A stretch of DNA of 64,000 bases, taken from positions 372,001 to 436,000 of the forward strand of contig CAWDZQ010000003.1 in the NCBI GenBank assembly GCA_963807065.1, in the 5' to 3' direction. The translations under genes were made by a program, and so were the position numbers. This document shows, piece by piece, positions 9,625 to 18,708 of the stretch (positions within the stretch are counted from its first letter, which is position 1; every line of letters starts with the position of its first letter). Origin of the DNA: CAWAND01 sp963807065 (lineage in GTDB: Bacteria; Chloroflexota; Anaerolineae; Anaerolineales; E44-bin32). The notes under the pieces were generated by a model, which was given only the letters and a program-made list of their open reading frames with translations, had not been told where the DNA came from and searched no databases.

Positions 9625-10344
9625 CTAGGCTCCCTCCAGCTCTACCACCAGGCGCTTGTTGATCGCGCCCTTGCTCTTGTAGTCCACGATCCGCATCTTG
9701 CCGACTTCACTTGTATTCCTGACGTGGGTCCCCCCGTCGGCCTGCAGATCGAGACCCTTGATTTCGACCACGCGCACTTCCTGGATCCCCTCCGGAAGCA
9801 GGTTGACCTTGGTCCGAATCAGGTCGGGGATCTGGAAGGCCTCCTGCCTGGGCAGGATGCGGGACTCGACGGCGTGAGATTTGGCAACTTCCTGGTTGAC
9901 CCGCTCCTCGATCTCTTGAACCAGTTCTTTTTGCATACGCGCGAACTCGAAATCCATTCGGCCGTGAAGCGGCTCCATGTTCCCTCCGGTCACGCTCGCC
10001 CCGTAATCGATCCAAACCACCCCGCAGAGCACGTGCATGGCTGTGTGCGTACGCATCAATTGGTAGCGTCGATCCCAATCAAGCTCTCCATGCACGCTGG
10101 CTCCGACTTCGGGCAGAGGCGACCCGTCCTCGAGCTCATGCCAAATGGCACCGTCGCGTTTGCGGGCCCGGAGGACGGCAGCCTGGGACCCGGCAAAGGT
10201 CAAGCTGCCTCGGTCGGCCGGCTGCCCGCCCCCTCCGGGATAAAAGGCGGTCTGATCCAGGGCCACGCCCCGTGCTTCGATGGCGACCACCCTGGCATCG
10301 AACGATCTCAGATATGCGTCGTCGAAATAGAGAAGATCAGACAT
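9625..10344 (-). CDS. alaX: AlaX-type alanyl-tRNA editing protein
   Basis: 239 residues, medium-length AlaX: an N-terminal glycine-rich domain (FYPGGGGQPADRG) and the second additional domain with HTAMH (Zn histidines) and DGGTHVRNT. Members hydrolyse mischarged tRNA-Ala. The position that is often Cys in CGGTHV is Asp here. It ends exactly where ileS begins, so both are made from one transcript behind the T-box. A clear AGGAGG lies upstream of the ATG. Confidence 0.9.
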   Translation of the reverse strand: MSDLLYFDDAYLRSFDARVVAIEARGVALDQTAFYPGGGGQPADRGSLTFAGSQAAVLRARKRDGAIWHELEDGSPLPEVGASVHGELDWDRRYQLMRTHTAMHVLCGVVWIDYGASVTGGNMEPLHGRMDFEFARMQKELVQEIEERVNQEVAKSHAVESRILPRQEAFQIPDLIRTKVNLLPEGIQEVRVVEIKGLDLQADGGTHVRNTSEVGKMRIVDYKSKGAINKRLVVELEGA

Positions 10345-10365
10345 CCTGTCCCTCCTGGTGGTGAA

Positions 10366-10683
10366 GAGCCTGGGGCGAGGCTCACGCCCGTGCCCACAAA
10401 CACAAAGCTCCCACCCCTTCCGGGGCGAGAGCCAATTCTCCCGCGGTACCAGCCCGCTTTCCCGCCTGTGGCGGGCGCTCGTTCGGGTACGGCCTTGGCT
10501 TATACCCGCGTCCGGCTAACGTTGGACGAGCCCGGCTTCCCTATTGACCCCAACTGGCGCGTTCAGGTCGCTGCTCCGGAGGGATATTCGGCCCAACTGC
10601 CTGCCCCGGCTCCCACCGCCCCGGGTTCGCTTTCAGGCCTGGATGCGCCTACTCGTCTCCATCAAAGCTAAGCTTATGCAATT
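10366..10683 (-). promoter_or_regulatory. Isoleucine T-box leader of alaX-ileS
   Basis: The T-box core reads GGGCTGGTACCGCGG on the minus strand (10441-10455); the UGGU (10448-10451) would pair with an ACCA tRNA end, matching the A discriminator of tRNA-Ile. Upstream is a stem I with the GGTGGGAGCCGG element. GAATATC follows, giving an AUC (Ile) specifier at 10583-10585. Downstream hairpins are CTCTCGCCCC/GGGGTGGGAG (about 10408-10431) and GAGCCT/AGGCTC (10366-10383). No U-tract follows the last hairpin, so control may be at translation, as in many actinobacterial ileS T-boxes. Uncharged tRNA-Ile would turn on the operon. Confidence 0.88.
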
Positions 10684-11144
10684 GCCGACATTATGCCACA
10701 CGGGCAGGTGAGGGTCAATGACCGAGGATGGCCACCGAGTTCTTGGCGCGGCTGATGAACGAGCTTGGCCTTTCCGAACGTCTTCAGGAGGCCCCGCGTC
10801 TCGTCGCGAAGATGCTTCATGCGCGGGTCCTTGGCTTTCCACTCGCCCGTAAGCTGTCGTATGACCAGCTGCGAGTCTCCCCGTATCTCCACCGCCACCT
10901 TGGCCGGATCCTGGTCGCGCCCTTCCAGGAACGATAGCAAGCCCCGTAATGCAGCCTGCAAGGTCCAGTACTCGGCTTCGTTGTTCGTCCCCTGACCAAA
11001 CTTGATCCGCGTGATTTTCCCCGCCGGTGTCTGCCAGGGGCGGATCCTGAATGAACCGTAAGCCGGGCCGGGGTTGCCACGACTGCCGCCGTCGAACACG
11101 ATTATGTAGGTCTGAGGCCTGCCGGCGCTCATCGAGGCAGCCAT
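10674..11144 (-). CDS. Ribonuclease HI-like protein, probable 3' frameshift
   Basis: 156 residues as read. RNase H fold with catalytic Asp18 (FDGGSRGNPG), Glu56 (NNEAEY) and Asp90 (GDSQLV); would cut RNA in RNA-DNA hybrids. The last ~23 residues (after KLVHQPR) look unlike the family and run into the T-box promoter. A one-base shift near 10750-10760 gives the ending SRAKNSVAILGH with a stop at 10715-10717, just before that promoter. I think the shifted ending is the natural one. Confidence 0.8.
   Translation of the reverse strand: MAASMSAGRPQTYIIVFDGGSRGNPGPAYGSFRIRPWQTPAGKITRIKFGQGTNNEAEYWTLQAALRGLLSFLEGRDQDPAKVAVEIRGDSQLVIRQLTGEWKAKDPRMKHLRDETRGLLKTFGKAKLVHQPRQELGGHPRSLTLTCPCGIMSAIA
10690..10718 (-). 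promoter_or_regulatory. Promoter of the T-box / alaX-ileS transcript
   Basis: TTGACC (10713-10718), 17-nt spacer, CATAAT (10690-10695) on the minus strand. The predicted start near 10683 sits at the 5' end of the T-box. The promoter overlaps the 3' end of the upstream RNase HI-like gene. Confidence 0.7.
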
Positions 11145-11156
11145 AGCCCAACGGAT

Positions 11157-12005
11157 TCAGGCAAGAGTTTCAGCCTTTTCCGGATACCACTTCTTAAGCA
11201 AGGCCGCGAGATTCCGTTCGTGGAGCTCGCGCGCCAGGCCGTTCAACAGGATCCTGCTCTTGCCGCAGCTCTCGATATCAACGCTTGCCAGATAGGCCAT
11301 CGGGTCCTTGCGCCGACCGGCTTTGCGCACGTGTTTGCTCAGCTGATTGAGATATTGGATGTTGGCTTTCACCGCCGAGGCCACTTCGCCCCGGAGCACC
11401 ACATCACCATGACCCTGGATGAGACTCTCGAGCTTCAACTTGGGAATCTTCTTCAGGCTGTCGATCATGGCGTCGTAATCGCCGTCGACCAGGTAGGGCA
11501 CCGCCATCATCACATCCCCGGCAAAAAGCACGTGCTCCTCCACCAGGTGCACGCCAATGCCGTCCGGGCTGTGCCCCGGCATCGGCATGATCTCAACGGA
11601 ACGCTTTCCAGGCCGCAAAATGAGCTTGCCCTGATCGACGACCAGGTCCGGGAGGACGATTTCCACATCGCGGAATTCCGTCCCAGACTGCTTGGCCTCA
11701 TCCAAACCCTGCCGGCCAAGCGTATCGAGCAGCTCACGGCACTTTGCGTGACCGATGACAACCGCCCCGGGGAACCAGCTGGTCCCGAAGCTGTGATCAG
11801 CATGGTAGTGAGTGTTGATCACGTAACGCACGGGGCTGCCGAGATCCTTCTCAAGAAAATCTCGAATCTCTCGCGTCTCCTCCGGAAAGGCCAGCGTGTC
11901 AATCAGTATCGACCACTCAGGCCCGATTACCGCCCCGGCGTTCACCGAGGCATACAAATCACTGGTGAATACATAGACGTTTTCGGCGACCCGTTCTCGA
12001 ACCAT
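11157..12005 (-). CDS. Metallo-beta-lactamase-fold hydrolase
   Basis: 282 residues from ATG 12005. The metal motif is HYHADH (NTHYHADHSFG), followed by conserved His in GHAKC and GHSPDG and in the C-terminal IQGHGDVV. It resembles the glyoxalase II/quinoprotein-associated hydrolase branch; substrate unknown. I chose ATG 12005 because the fold starts with MVRERVAENVYVF; the frame is open to 12086 but that part is featureless. A TTGACA at 12063-12068 (minus strand) may be a -35, but no good -10 follows. Confidence 0.82.
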   Translation of the reverse strand: MVRERVAENVYVFTSDLYASVNAGAVIGPEWSILIDTLAFPEETREIRDFLEKDLGSPVRYVINTHYHADHSFGTSWFPGAVVIGHAKCRELLDTLGRQGLDEAKQSGTEFRDVEIVLPDLVVDQGKLILRPGKRSVEIMPMPGHSPDGIGVHLVEEHVLFAGDVMMAVPYLVDGDYDAMIDSLKKIPKLKLESLIQGHGDVVLRGEVASAVKANIQYLNQLSKHVRKAGRRKDPMAYLASVDIESCGKSRILLNGLARELHERNLAALLKKWYPEKAETLA

Positions 12006-12143
12006 GATTTGCAGCTCCGCAGGGCGTGGGACGGCGGAAGGATAACATACAGGCAAGAAGACTGTCAAATTCTCTTTACATAACATTGAGATTGGGCACC
12101 GAAGACTAGCGTTGCAAGCGTGGGGTTACCCGTAACCGCGGGG

Positions 12144-13235
12144 TCAAGAAGAGGGTGGTTGATCCGAGACCGGGGCCGGAGATGTTGGAGGCAGGAAACC
12201 GCTCCGGCCCTTGAACTCAACCATGTTGGTCATACCCGGGTAGATGTAAAGCTCGTCACTGAAAGGATGCCCGGCAAAGCTGATGTAGACGTCATAAACG
12301 CCCGCCGGTAGGTCGCTCAAGACGAAGTTTTCGCCGTAGTAGTCATCTGGATGGACGGTGTCGGGAGCATACGTCAGGACCGCGTAGGCCTGGCCGGTTT
12401 CTTTACGTGTGACCCGGACCAACGCTTCGTCTAGCGGCCGACCGATGCCATCCAAGACACGCCCAGCAAGAACTCCCCAGCCTTGGGGCGACACCAGCCA
12501 CAATTCGGGGTTGCGCGAGTTGAAGTATCGGTTTTCACCCAGGCGGACTTCAAAATGGAGATGCGGACCACTGGCGTGCCCCGTCATTCCGACCACCCCA
12601 ATGTGGTCGCCGGCCCGAACCTGCTGCCCCAGCCAGACATCGATTCGATCCAAATGGGCATAGATGGTGTATAGGGTTTGGCCCTTGTAGCCAAAATCAT
12701 GCCTCACAGCCACCGCCAGGCCGTAGGGATCACTGGGGTCGTAGATCCCACGATAGAGACCATATCCGGCCCACACGACTTCACCGTCGCCGGCGGCCAC
12801 GACAGGCGTGCCTTTGTCGGCCACCAGATCAACTCCGGTATGTGTCGGCTCGTTGCCGGAATCGGTGTTGCCGTACCGATAGTCGCCATTGATCCGGTAG
12901 GGATGGTCGGAGGGGATGGGCCGCCGCAAGAAGAAATGGTCATTGGGTTGGATCGCCCATGGGGCTTGATAAGCCGGGGGCACCAACGCCAGGGCCTGGG
13001 TTGCTTGGGCTGTGGGGAAAGCGGACAGGAGACCCGGAAGCGCTGGGACCGCCGTCCAAGTGGGCAGTTTGGCTGGCGTCCAACTTGGCAAAGGTGCCAG
13101 CGTGGCCTCCGGCATGGCGAGCGTTTTTTGTACGGGCTCCTCCCTGGCCGCCGGCCCTCCGCCACAAGCCGCCAGGGCTTGAGCGAACACGGCGACTGCG
13201 AGCAGCCGGGCTATGGGTCGGTGGTGCCCAGTCAT
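12144..13235 (-). CDS. M23 (LytM) endopeptidase-type lipoprotein
   Basis: 363 residues. Signal peptide with lipobox LAAC (ARLLAVAVFAQALAAC), then a Pro/Thr linker. The M23 domain has HTGVDL (HxxxD) and GPHLHFEV (HxH) Zn ligands and would cut peptidoglycan cross-links or be structural. A C-terminal carboxypeptidase-regulatory-like beta domain begins LAGRVLDGIGRPL. The start ATG overlaps the stop of the upstream PD40 gene (ATGA), so the two are coupled. An in-frame start 29 codons further up is possible but would bury the signal peptide. Confidence 0.87.
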   Translation of the reverse strand: MTGHHRPIARLLAVAVFAQALAACGGGPAAREEPVQKTLAMPEATLAPLPSWTPAKLPTWTAVPALPGLLSAFPTAQATQALALVPPAYQAPWAIQPNDHFFLRRPIPSDHPYRINGDYRYGNTDSGNEPTHTGVDLVADKGTPVVAAGDGEVVWAGYGLYRGIYDPSDPYGLAVAVRHDFGYKGQTLYTIYAHLDRIDVWLGQQVRAGDHIGVVGMTGHASGPHLHFEVRLGENRYFNSRNPELWLVSPQGWGVLAGRVLDGIGRPLDEALVRVTRKETGQAYAVLTYAPDTVHPDDYYGENFVLSDLPAGVYDVYISFAGHPFSDELYIYPGMTNMVEFKGRSGFLPPTSPAPVSDQPPSS

Positions 13236-15145
13236 GGCAATACAGGCGGGGGGCTGGCCGTCGGCGGAGGACTTGCTGTCGGTGTGCGCCACCGCCACCA
13301 CCACGGCGTGGGGGTCGGCCAAGGCGTGTTGGTGGGCGTCAGTGTGGGTGTGCTGTATCGGGTGGGCGTGGCTATGGCAGATGCCGGATACAGCTGAAGC
13401 ATTGCCGTAACCCAGTCCAATCCCTGTGTGTAGGCGAATTCATCGAAACGGGCGCCTTCATAGAAGGTCCGCCAGTTGGGCAGAGCCGGCTGACGTTCGA
13501 ACCCATAGGCGGCCGCCAACGACGAGAAATCGACAAAATAGCCGGTCGGCATGACCTTCATTGGAGCGCCGCCGCGATCATAGTCATTCGGGTCACCATC
13601 GAACCTGGCACCGAAGTCCCAAGGGCGCTGCCTGAGCGGTTCACCCTCTGAGCCGTCCTGCTCGTTGGCCCGGACGTACATCCGCCAATACGTTTGGCCG
13701 CCCAAGTTTTCACGCACAACCACCAGCCAGCCGGCATCGGCGACATTTTTGGCCACTGTGAAGGCACGTCCGGTGTAGAGCCAGTCGTTGTATGCAAAGC
13801 CTGGCGGAAGTGGATCGTTCAATCCAACAAAGGCGTCGTCGAGGCGACCCAAGAAATCCCAGCCGGCGCGCTGGGCCACCGCCTGCCGGAGGGACTGAAA
13901 AGCCTGATTTGCCTCACCTATGAGTGTGGCGTTGGGCGCCAGGACGCCACGCAGGTCGATCAACGAGAGCCTTCCAGAGGCCTTCTCCGGCGTGCCCGTG
14001 TCGGGCAGTCTGGCTCCATCTATGCCGGATATCGCCGGCGCGCTGGGCATCGCCGCATAGCCACCTTCTGTCCATGAGGCTCGCAGCCCCTCCCCCGGTT
14101 GGCTCACAGGCACGGGGGACACGATCGTTCCATCAAGGCCATACTCGATAAAGCGACTTTCCTGGGCTGAGACGAGTTCGGCTACGATCATGTTCCCATC
14201 CGGTGACCAGGCGGGCGCTCGTCCCAGTCCAATTTCAACTGCCGGCCGGTCGGGCTGGCCCGGGTCGAGGCTCTTGATCAGGTCGACCCCGCCCACGTTG
14301 ACAGCAAACGCAATCCGAGTGCCGTCCGGGCTGAAGGCGGGCTGTCGTTCGTCGAACCCAGCCGAACCGGTCAGATTCGTGAAACGGTCCTGCGGATGGT
14401 CCAGGTCGGCCATGAACAAATCTTCCGAGCCGTCCCGATCCGACACGAACACGATCCTTCGGCCTCCCGCAGGATCCCATGTGGGGCTGATGTCTTTGGC
14501 CGGGTGGTTGGTAAGTTGAATTGGCGCCTGGGGCCCGTCAACAGAGAGGATCCAAATGTCATAGTCAGAACCGCTATAGGAGTTGTACGCGATCCATCGG
14601 CCGTCTGGCGACCACGTAGGGTGACCATCGAAAGCCGAAGTTTGGGTGAGGCGGCGAAGGTCGCCTGATCCGAGATCGAGGGTGTACAGGTCCCACGGTC
14701 CGTTCCTGTTGGACGCAAACGCCAGCAGTTTCCCGTCCGGGCTGACGGCGGGGTCCTTGTCGTCAAAGTCGCCCTGGGTCAACAGCGAAGGCGATGTTTC
14801 CCCCGGCAAGACCGCCCACATATGGTTGTAGACACCCTGACGAGCCGAATACACAATCGTCCCCAAGGGGCCCATAAGGGTAGGCAACGGGCTGGTGGTC
14901 AACGAAGGCGATGGCCTGGGCAGACTGGCTGCTGCGCTAGGTCGGCTGGCGACTTGCGTGACCAACGCAACCAGCGTGGCTCTCGACCGGCTCTGGTCGC
15001 CCTCCTCTTGCCCGCGCAGGCTGAGACTCGCCCAGCCCAGGGCGGCCATGCATGCGAGGACGGCCACCAGAAACAGGCGGAACAAGCCCTTGCGATTGCC
15101 AGGTGCCGAGGCTTCAGGTGAATGAGGCGAGGATGGTGACGACAA
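13232..15145 (-). CDS. Membrane-anchored PD40/TolB-like beta-propeller protein
   Basis: 637 residues. Short N-terminal cytoplasmic part, one membrane helix (LFRLFLVAVLACMAALGWA), then repeated PD40 motifs (AVSPDGKLLAFASN, TWSPDGRWIAYNS, AFSPDGTRIAFA) forming a propeller outside the membrane. A second uncharacterised domain follows, and the end is low complexity (TPTLTPTNTPWPTPTPW). No catalytic residues recognised; likely extracytoplasmic binding. First gene of a pair with the M23 lipoprotein. Confidence 0.85.
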   Translation of the reverse strand: MSSPSSPHSPEASAPGNRKGLFRLFLVAVLACMAALGWASLSLRGQEEGDQSRSRATLVALVTQVASRPSAAASLPRPSPSLTTSPLPTLMGPLGTIVYSARQGVYNHMWAVLPGETSPSLLTQGDFDDKDPAVSPDGKLLAFASNRNGPWDLYTLDLGSGDLRRLTQTSAFDGHPTWSPDGRWIAYNSYSGSDYDIWILSVDGPQAPIQLTNHPAKDISPTWDPAGGRRIVFVSDRDGSEDLFMADLDHPQDRFTNLTGSAGFDERQPAFSPDGTRIAFAVNVGGVDLIKSLDPGQPDRPAVEIGLGRAPAWSPDGNMIVAELVSAQESRFIEYGLDGTIVSPVPVSQPGEGLRASWTEGGYAAMPSAPAISGIDGARLPDTGTPEKASGRLSLIDLRGVLAPNATLIGEANQAFQSLRQAVAQRAGWDFLGRLDDAFVGLNDPLPPGFAYNDWLYTGRAFTVAKNVADAGWLVVVRENLGGQTYWRMYVRANEQDGSEGEPLRQRPWDFGARFDGDPNDYDRGGAPMKVMPTGYFVDFSSLAAAYGFERQPALPNWRTFYEGARFDEFAYTQGLDWVTAMLQLYPASAIATPTRYSTPTLTPTNTPWPTPTPWWWRWRTPTASPPPTASPPPVLP

Positions 15146-15309
15146 GCAATACCAACCCTTCTGAGCGCAGACACTTCATTACAGCGGCGGATTTCACCCC
15201 GCTTACGGGTGCAAGCTCAATGCCACGCCCGCTGGTGTAACCCAGCGTAAAGGTGCGTCAATCGGTATGCAATGGGATGAAGAGGCTGGTCCCCCAGAGG
15301 CGGGAGACA

Positions 15310-16032
15310 TCATGTCCAGGGGTTCTCCATGGTCTGGATCAAGATCGGAGTGCCAATTTTGATGTTTTCACGTCGCGAAACCAGCCAAACCACCTGGTCG
15401 GCAATATCCTCTGGGGTCAGGCATTTGTCTGGATCGAGCCCGGGAGAGCCTTCCGACATGGGTGTCAGCACCATGCCCGGGCATATGGTGTCTACACGAA
15501 TGTTGAGGTCCTGATTCTCGACTTGAATGTATTCGGAAAGCGCATTGAGGGCGTGTTTCGAGACTCCATAGGCGCCATTGCCCGCATAGTGCCGCAAGGC
15601 GGATTCAGAACTCATGTTTATGATGTGCCCACGCCTTTGTTCACGCATATGGGGCAGAGCAAAGCGAGCCATGAGGAAGGGTCCCCGCAGGTTGACAGCC
15701 ATGACCTCGTCCCAGCGATCCAGGTCATGGTTATGGATGACACCTCCTCCTCCGATCCCGGCATTGTTCACCAAGATGTGCAGACCGCCGAGCTGTTCGA
15801 TCGTGCTCTCAACCGCACGCTGCGCGTCGGCTTGATCCGACACGTCCCCTTGGATCGCCAGACCGGATGTGCCGTCGCGGGCCATGGCGTCTCGGGTCGC
15901 CTCAAGCGGCTCCATTCGCCGGCCGAGAATAGCGACCCGGCAGCCGGCCTTTGCCAGGCCGACAGCTATTCCCCGCCCGATCCCGGTGCCCCCGCCCGTA
16001 ATGAGCGCTACTTGCCCATCAAGGAGTTGCAT
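15310..16032 (-). CDS. Short-chain dehydrogenase/reductase
   Basis: 240 residues from ATG 16032, which has AAAGGA at the right distance. Classical SDR: cofactor motif TGGGTGIGRGIA, NNAG motif (LVNNAGIGG), active-site Ser (NMSSESA) and YGVSK. An Arg/Arg pair after the second strand (GRRMEPLEA) suggests NADPH. Substrate unknown. The 164-nt gap upstream of it to the PD40 gene (15146-15309) holds nothing recognisable. Confidence 0.88.
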   Translation of the reverse strand: MQLLDGQVALITGGGTGIGRGIAVGLAKAGCRVAILGRRMEPLEATRDAMARDGTSGLAIQGDVSDQADAQRAVESTIEQLGGLHILVNNAGIGGGGVIHNHDLDRWDEVMAVNLRGPFLMARFALPHMREQRRGHIINMSSESALRHYAGNGAYGVSKHALNALSEYIQVENQDLNIRVDTICPGMVLTPMSEGSPGLDPDKCLTPEDIADQVVWLVSRRENIKIGTPILIQTMENPWT

Positions 16033-16239
16033 GAGGTTTCCTTTCTCTGCGGCGCGTGCCCCCAATACGCCCTTCGGAGGATCCAACTGAGCCTGGCCCG
16101 AAGCCAACTGGCTCGAGGTCTGTTTCGCGGCTGAAGGGTTCCAACGCCTCCCGACGCTTGTGGTCAATCACCACCCTACAAGCGCTGGCGGGCCGTCACC
16201 TCCCCATGAGCTTGGCCACCGGAGCTACGGAGGACCAGG

Positions 16240-17148
16240 TCAGGTCAGCAGGCAGGCCGCCGGGAAGGCCAGATATTCGGCGAAGAAGAGCCCCCAAACG
16301 AACATATAGAAACTACGGACGGAGACCGGGTCCCCTAAATTGACCCTGCGTGTGGCGACCCAAAACGCGCCCAAAAGACCGAGGTGACTGCCGACAAGCA
16401 CGCCCGGATTGACTCCGGGCAGTCCGAGCGCTCCCGCAGCCGCCACGGCCAGGTAACAGCCAGAGAGCAGCCACGTCCCCAGCTGCACGACTCGGCGGGG
16501 CCCCACGCGAGCCGAAAGGGTCGAGATCCCGTAGCGGCGGTCCCCGGCCATATCGGGGATATCTTTGTACCAGGCGATCACAAGGCTCAACCCCAGCACA
16601 ACCCCCGTCAGGACCCAGATCTTAGCCGGGATCACTCCTGGTGAGGCAGCCCCGGAAGAGAAGTGCAGAAAGACAAACAGGTTGACGACGACCCCGCGCA
16701 CCGAGGCGATGCTCGTTCCAGCCCAGAACGGGAAGCGCTTGATACGGACGGGATCCAGCGAGTAGATCGCCCCGATGCTGGCCGCCAGCAAGATCGCCGC
16801 CAGCAGAAACACACCCTGCGAAAGGGCCACCAGAATGGCGGCCAAGAGACTTGAAATGATGGTCACCCATGCCGCTGTGCGGCCCATCGCTCCTGACGCC
16901 AGGGGTAACTCGGGTTTGTTGATGCGATCGATGGGGATATCCGTGATCTGATTTAGGCCGACGATGAAGACATTGACACCGAGTGCGCTCACGATGGCCC
17001 ACAGAAGACGGGACACCGAGAATGAAACTCCGGGCTCAGCGGCGGCAATGACACTCAGCCCAAACAGGCTGAAGACCGTCCCCGCGATCGTGTGGGGCCG
17101 GCTGAATCGAAACAGGACCTGGGCCGCAGCTCTTGGGCGGCTCGTCAT
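16240..17148 (-). CDS. UbiA-family prenyltransferase (homogentisate prenyltransferase-like)
   Basis: 302 residues, about eight or nine membrane helices. First Asp-rich motif NQITDIPIDRIN and second WYKDIPDMAGD bind the prenyl diphosphate via Mg2+. The overall pattern (SRPHTIAGT start, LPLASG, RIKRFPFWAG) is closest to homogentisate phytyl/solanesyl transferases, so an aromatic acceptor is likely. No quinone or tocopherol genes are adjacent to confirm it. Confidence 0.88.
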   Translation of the reverse strand: MTSRPRAAAQVLFRFSRPHTIAGTVFSLFGLSVIAAAEPGVSFSVSRLLWAIVSALGVNVFIVGLNQITDIPIDRINKPELPLASGAMGRTAAWVTIISSLLAAILVALSQGVFLLAAILLAASIGAIYSLDPVRIKRFPFWAGTSIASVRGVVVNLFVFLHFSSGAASPGVIPAKIWVLTGVVLGLSLVIAWYKDIPDMAGDRRYGISTLSARVGPRRVVQLGTWLLSGCYLAVAAAGALGLPGVNPGVLVGSHLGLLGAFWVATRRVNLGDPVSVRSFYMFVWGLFFAEYLAFPAACLLT

Positions 17149-17365
17149 CTACACTGCCTCACCTATCACCCCACGCACGGAATCAGACCGCATCGGACTC
17201 CATGCCGATGGCGGTGTACCCCACCTAATGGTAGCCGATTTCAGCCTACTTCGAGCACGTACCGATCCCTGCAACAGGCTTGCGTTCAGCGTTCGACGTG
17301 CTATCCTGTGCCGCTGATCGGCTCCACCAACCCTGCTTGCCTGCGACCTAAGCCTTCTCACCGAG

Positions 17366-18658
17366 ATGCTGCATCCCACCCCACCCGACACCACAATGAA
17401 GAACAACTTTCGGCACCTGTATGCAGATGTCGCCTGGTTTGGCGTGCTCTCAGGGAGCACGCTCGCCTTCCTTAACGTGTACGCAGCCCGCCTCGGCGCC
17501 GACGCCTTCCAACTTGGCCTGATCAGTGCAGGACCGGCCCTGGTCAATCTCGCCGTATCGCTACCTGCAGGAGCCTGGATACAACACCGGCCCGTTCTGC
17601 ACGTGACCTTCATCTCCTCCTTATGGAACAGATCCGCCTATCTGCTGATTGTTCCCCTGCCCTGGCTGTTTGCCCCCCAAGGGGAAATCTGGGCACTGGT
17701 CGGCTTAACCGCCCTGATGTCGCTGCCGGGAACATTTTTGGCCATCGCGTTCAACGCCTCCTTCGCCGGTGTCGTTCCGCCCGATTGGCGCGGGCGCGTC
17801 GTGGGAAGGCGGAATGCCCTGCTGGCCCTCACTATCCTTGCCACCTCGCTGGTGTGCGGCTTGGTCCTGGATCGTGTCCCCTTCCCGACCAGTTTCCAGT
17901 TGGTCTTCGCGCTCGGTGTTCTTGGAGCTGGCATGAGCAGTTACCACCTGGGACGGCTGTCGCCGATCTCAGTCTCGGTGTCTCCGGAGGTCCTCACCCC
18001 GCGCCCCCTCAACGACGTGGCCCGTCCTGGGATGATGCGGTTCATGGATGCCGTTCGCCCTGCCTCCGGCCTGCGCTATCTCGCCCGTGCGCCGCGTCGT
18101 CTGCTCCGTTTAGAGATCCTACGCGGCCCCTACCGCAGGGTGCTTGCCGCCTACCTCTTCTTCCACGCGGCTCAGTTCTTCTGCATCCCCCTGTTTCCTC
18201 TCGTCTGGGTTTCGCAGCTGCAGCTCTCCAACGGCGTCATCAGCATTGGGAATGCCCTGTTCTACGCGGCCATGCTCGTGGTGTCGCTGCCGTTGGGGCG
18301 TATCGCCGCCTCCTCAGGGCACCGGCGGCTGCTGATCGCCGGCGCCCTCCTGTACGGCCTCTACCCCCTGCTCCTCAGCCTGGCAGCCTCCAAGACCTTG
18401 TTCCTGCTGGCCTCCCTCGTCGGCGGCGGTGTTTGGGCCGTTCTGAACGGCGCCTTGTTGAACCACCTTATGGACAAGACACCCAAGGATGAAATGCCCT
18501 CCCACATGGCGGCTTACAATCTCGTCCTAAACATCGGAATCCTCGCCGGCTCGCTTGCCGGGCCGGCCGTGTTGGAGACCCTGGGGCTCGAGCAGACATT
18601 GCTGCTGGGCGCTGGGCTACGGCTGGTCGGCGCTTTCCTCTTCGCCTGGCTGGTTTGA
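17366..18658 (+). CDS. Major facilitator superfamily transporter
   Basis: 430 residues, about 11-12 membrane helices in two halves separated by a loop around residues 200-250. Substrate unknown. MKNNFRHLYAD at codon 11 (17396) is an alternative start. The 217-nt gap to the divergent UbiA gene shows nothing clear. Probably an independent transcription unit. Confidence 0.83.
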   Translation: MLHPTPPDTTMKNNFRHLYADVAWFGVLSGSTLAFLNVYAARLGADAFQLGLISAGPALVNLAVSLPAGAWIQHRPVLHVTFISSLWNRSAYLLIVPLPWLFAPQGEIWALVGLTALMSLPGTFLAIAFNASFAGVVPPDWRGRVVGRRNALLALTILATSLVCGLVLDRVPFPTSFQLVFALGVLGAGMSSYHLGRLSPISVSVSPEVLTPRPLNDVARPGMMRFMDAVRPASGLRYLARAPRRLLRLEILRGPYRRVLAAYLFFHAAQFFCIPLFPLVWVSQLQLSNGVISIGNALFYAAMLVVSLPLGRIAASSGHRRLLIAGALLYGLYPLLLSLAASKTLFLLASLVGGGVWAVLNGALLNHLMDKTPKDEMPSHMAAYNLVLNIGILAGSLAGPAVLETLGLEQTLLLGAGLRLVGAFLFAWLV

Positions 18659-18693
18659 TCCGACGCCACCTCACTCGTCTCGGCCGCTTGTGA

Positions 18694-18699
18694 GATAAT
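18694..18699 (+). promoter_or_regulatory. -10 element (GATAAT) close to the CAP gene start
   Basis: GATAAT ends 9 nt before the ATG at 18709. Transcription would begin at or very near the start codon, so the mRNA is probably leaderless. A GAGG lies in the gap but only 4 nt from ATG. Confidence 0.45.
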
Positions 18700-18708
18700 C
18701 GAGGCGCC

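Noticed and set aside
13232..13370. Thr/Pro-rich repeats as a DNA repeat element
   Set aside because: They are the low-complexity C-terminal linker of the PD40 protein (TPTLTPTNTP...), typical of exported Chloroflexota proteins.
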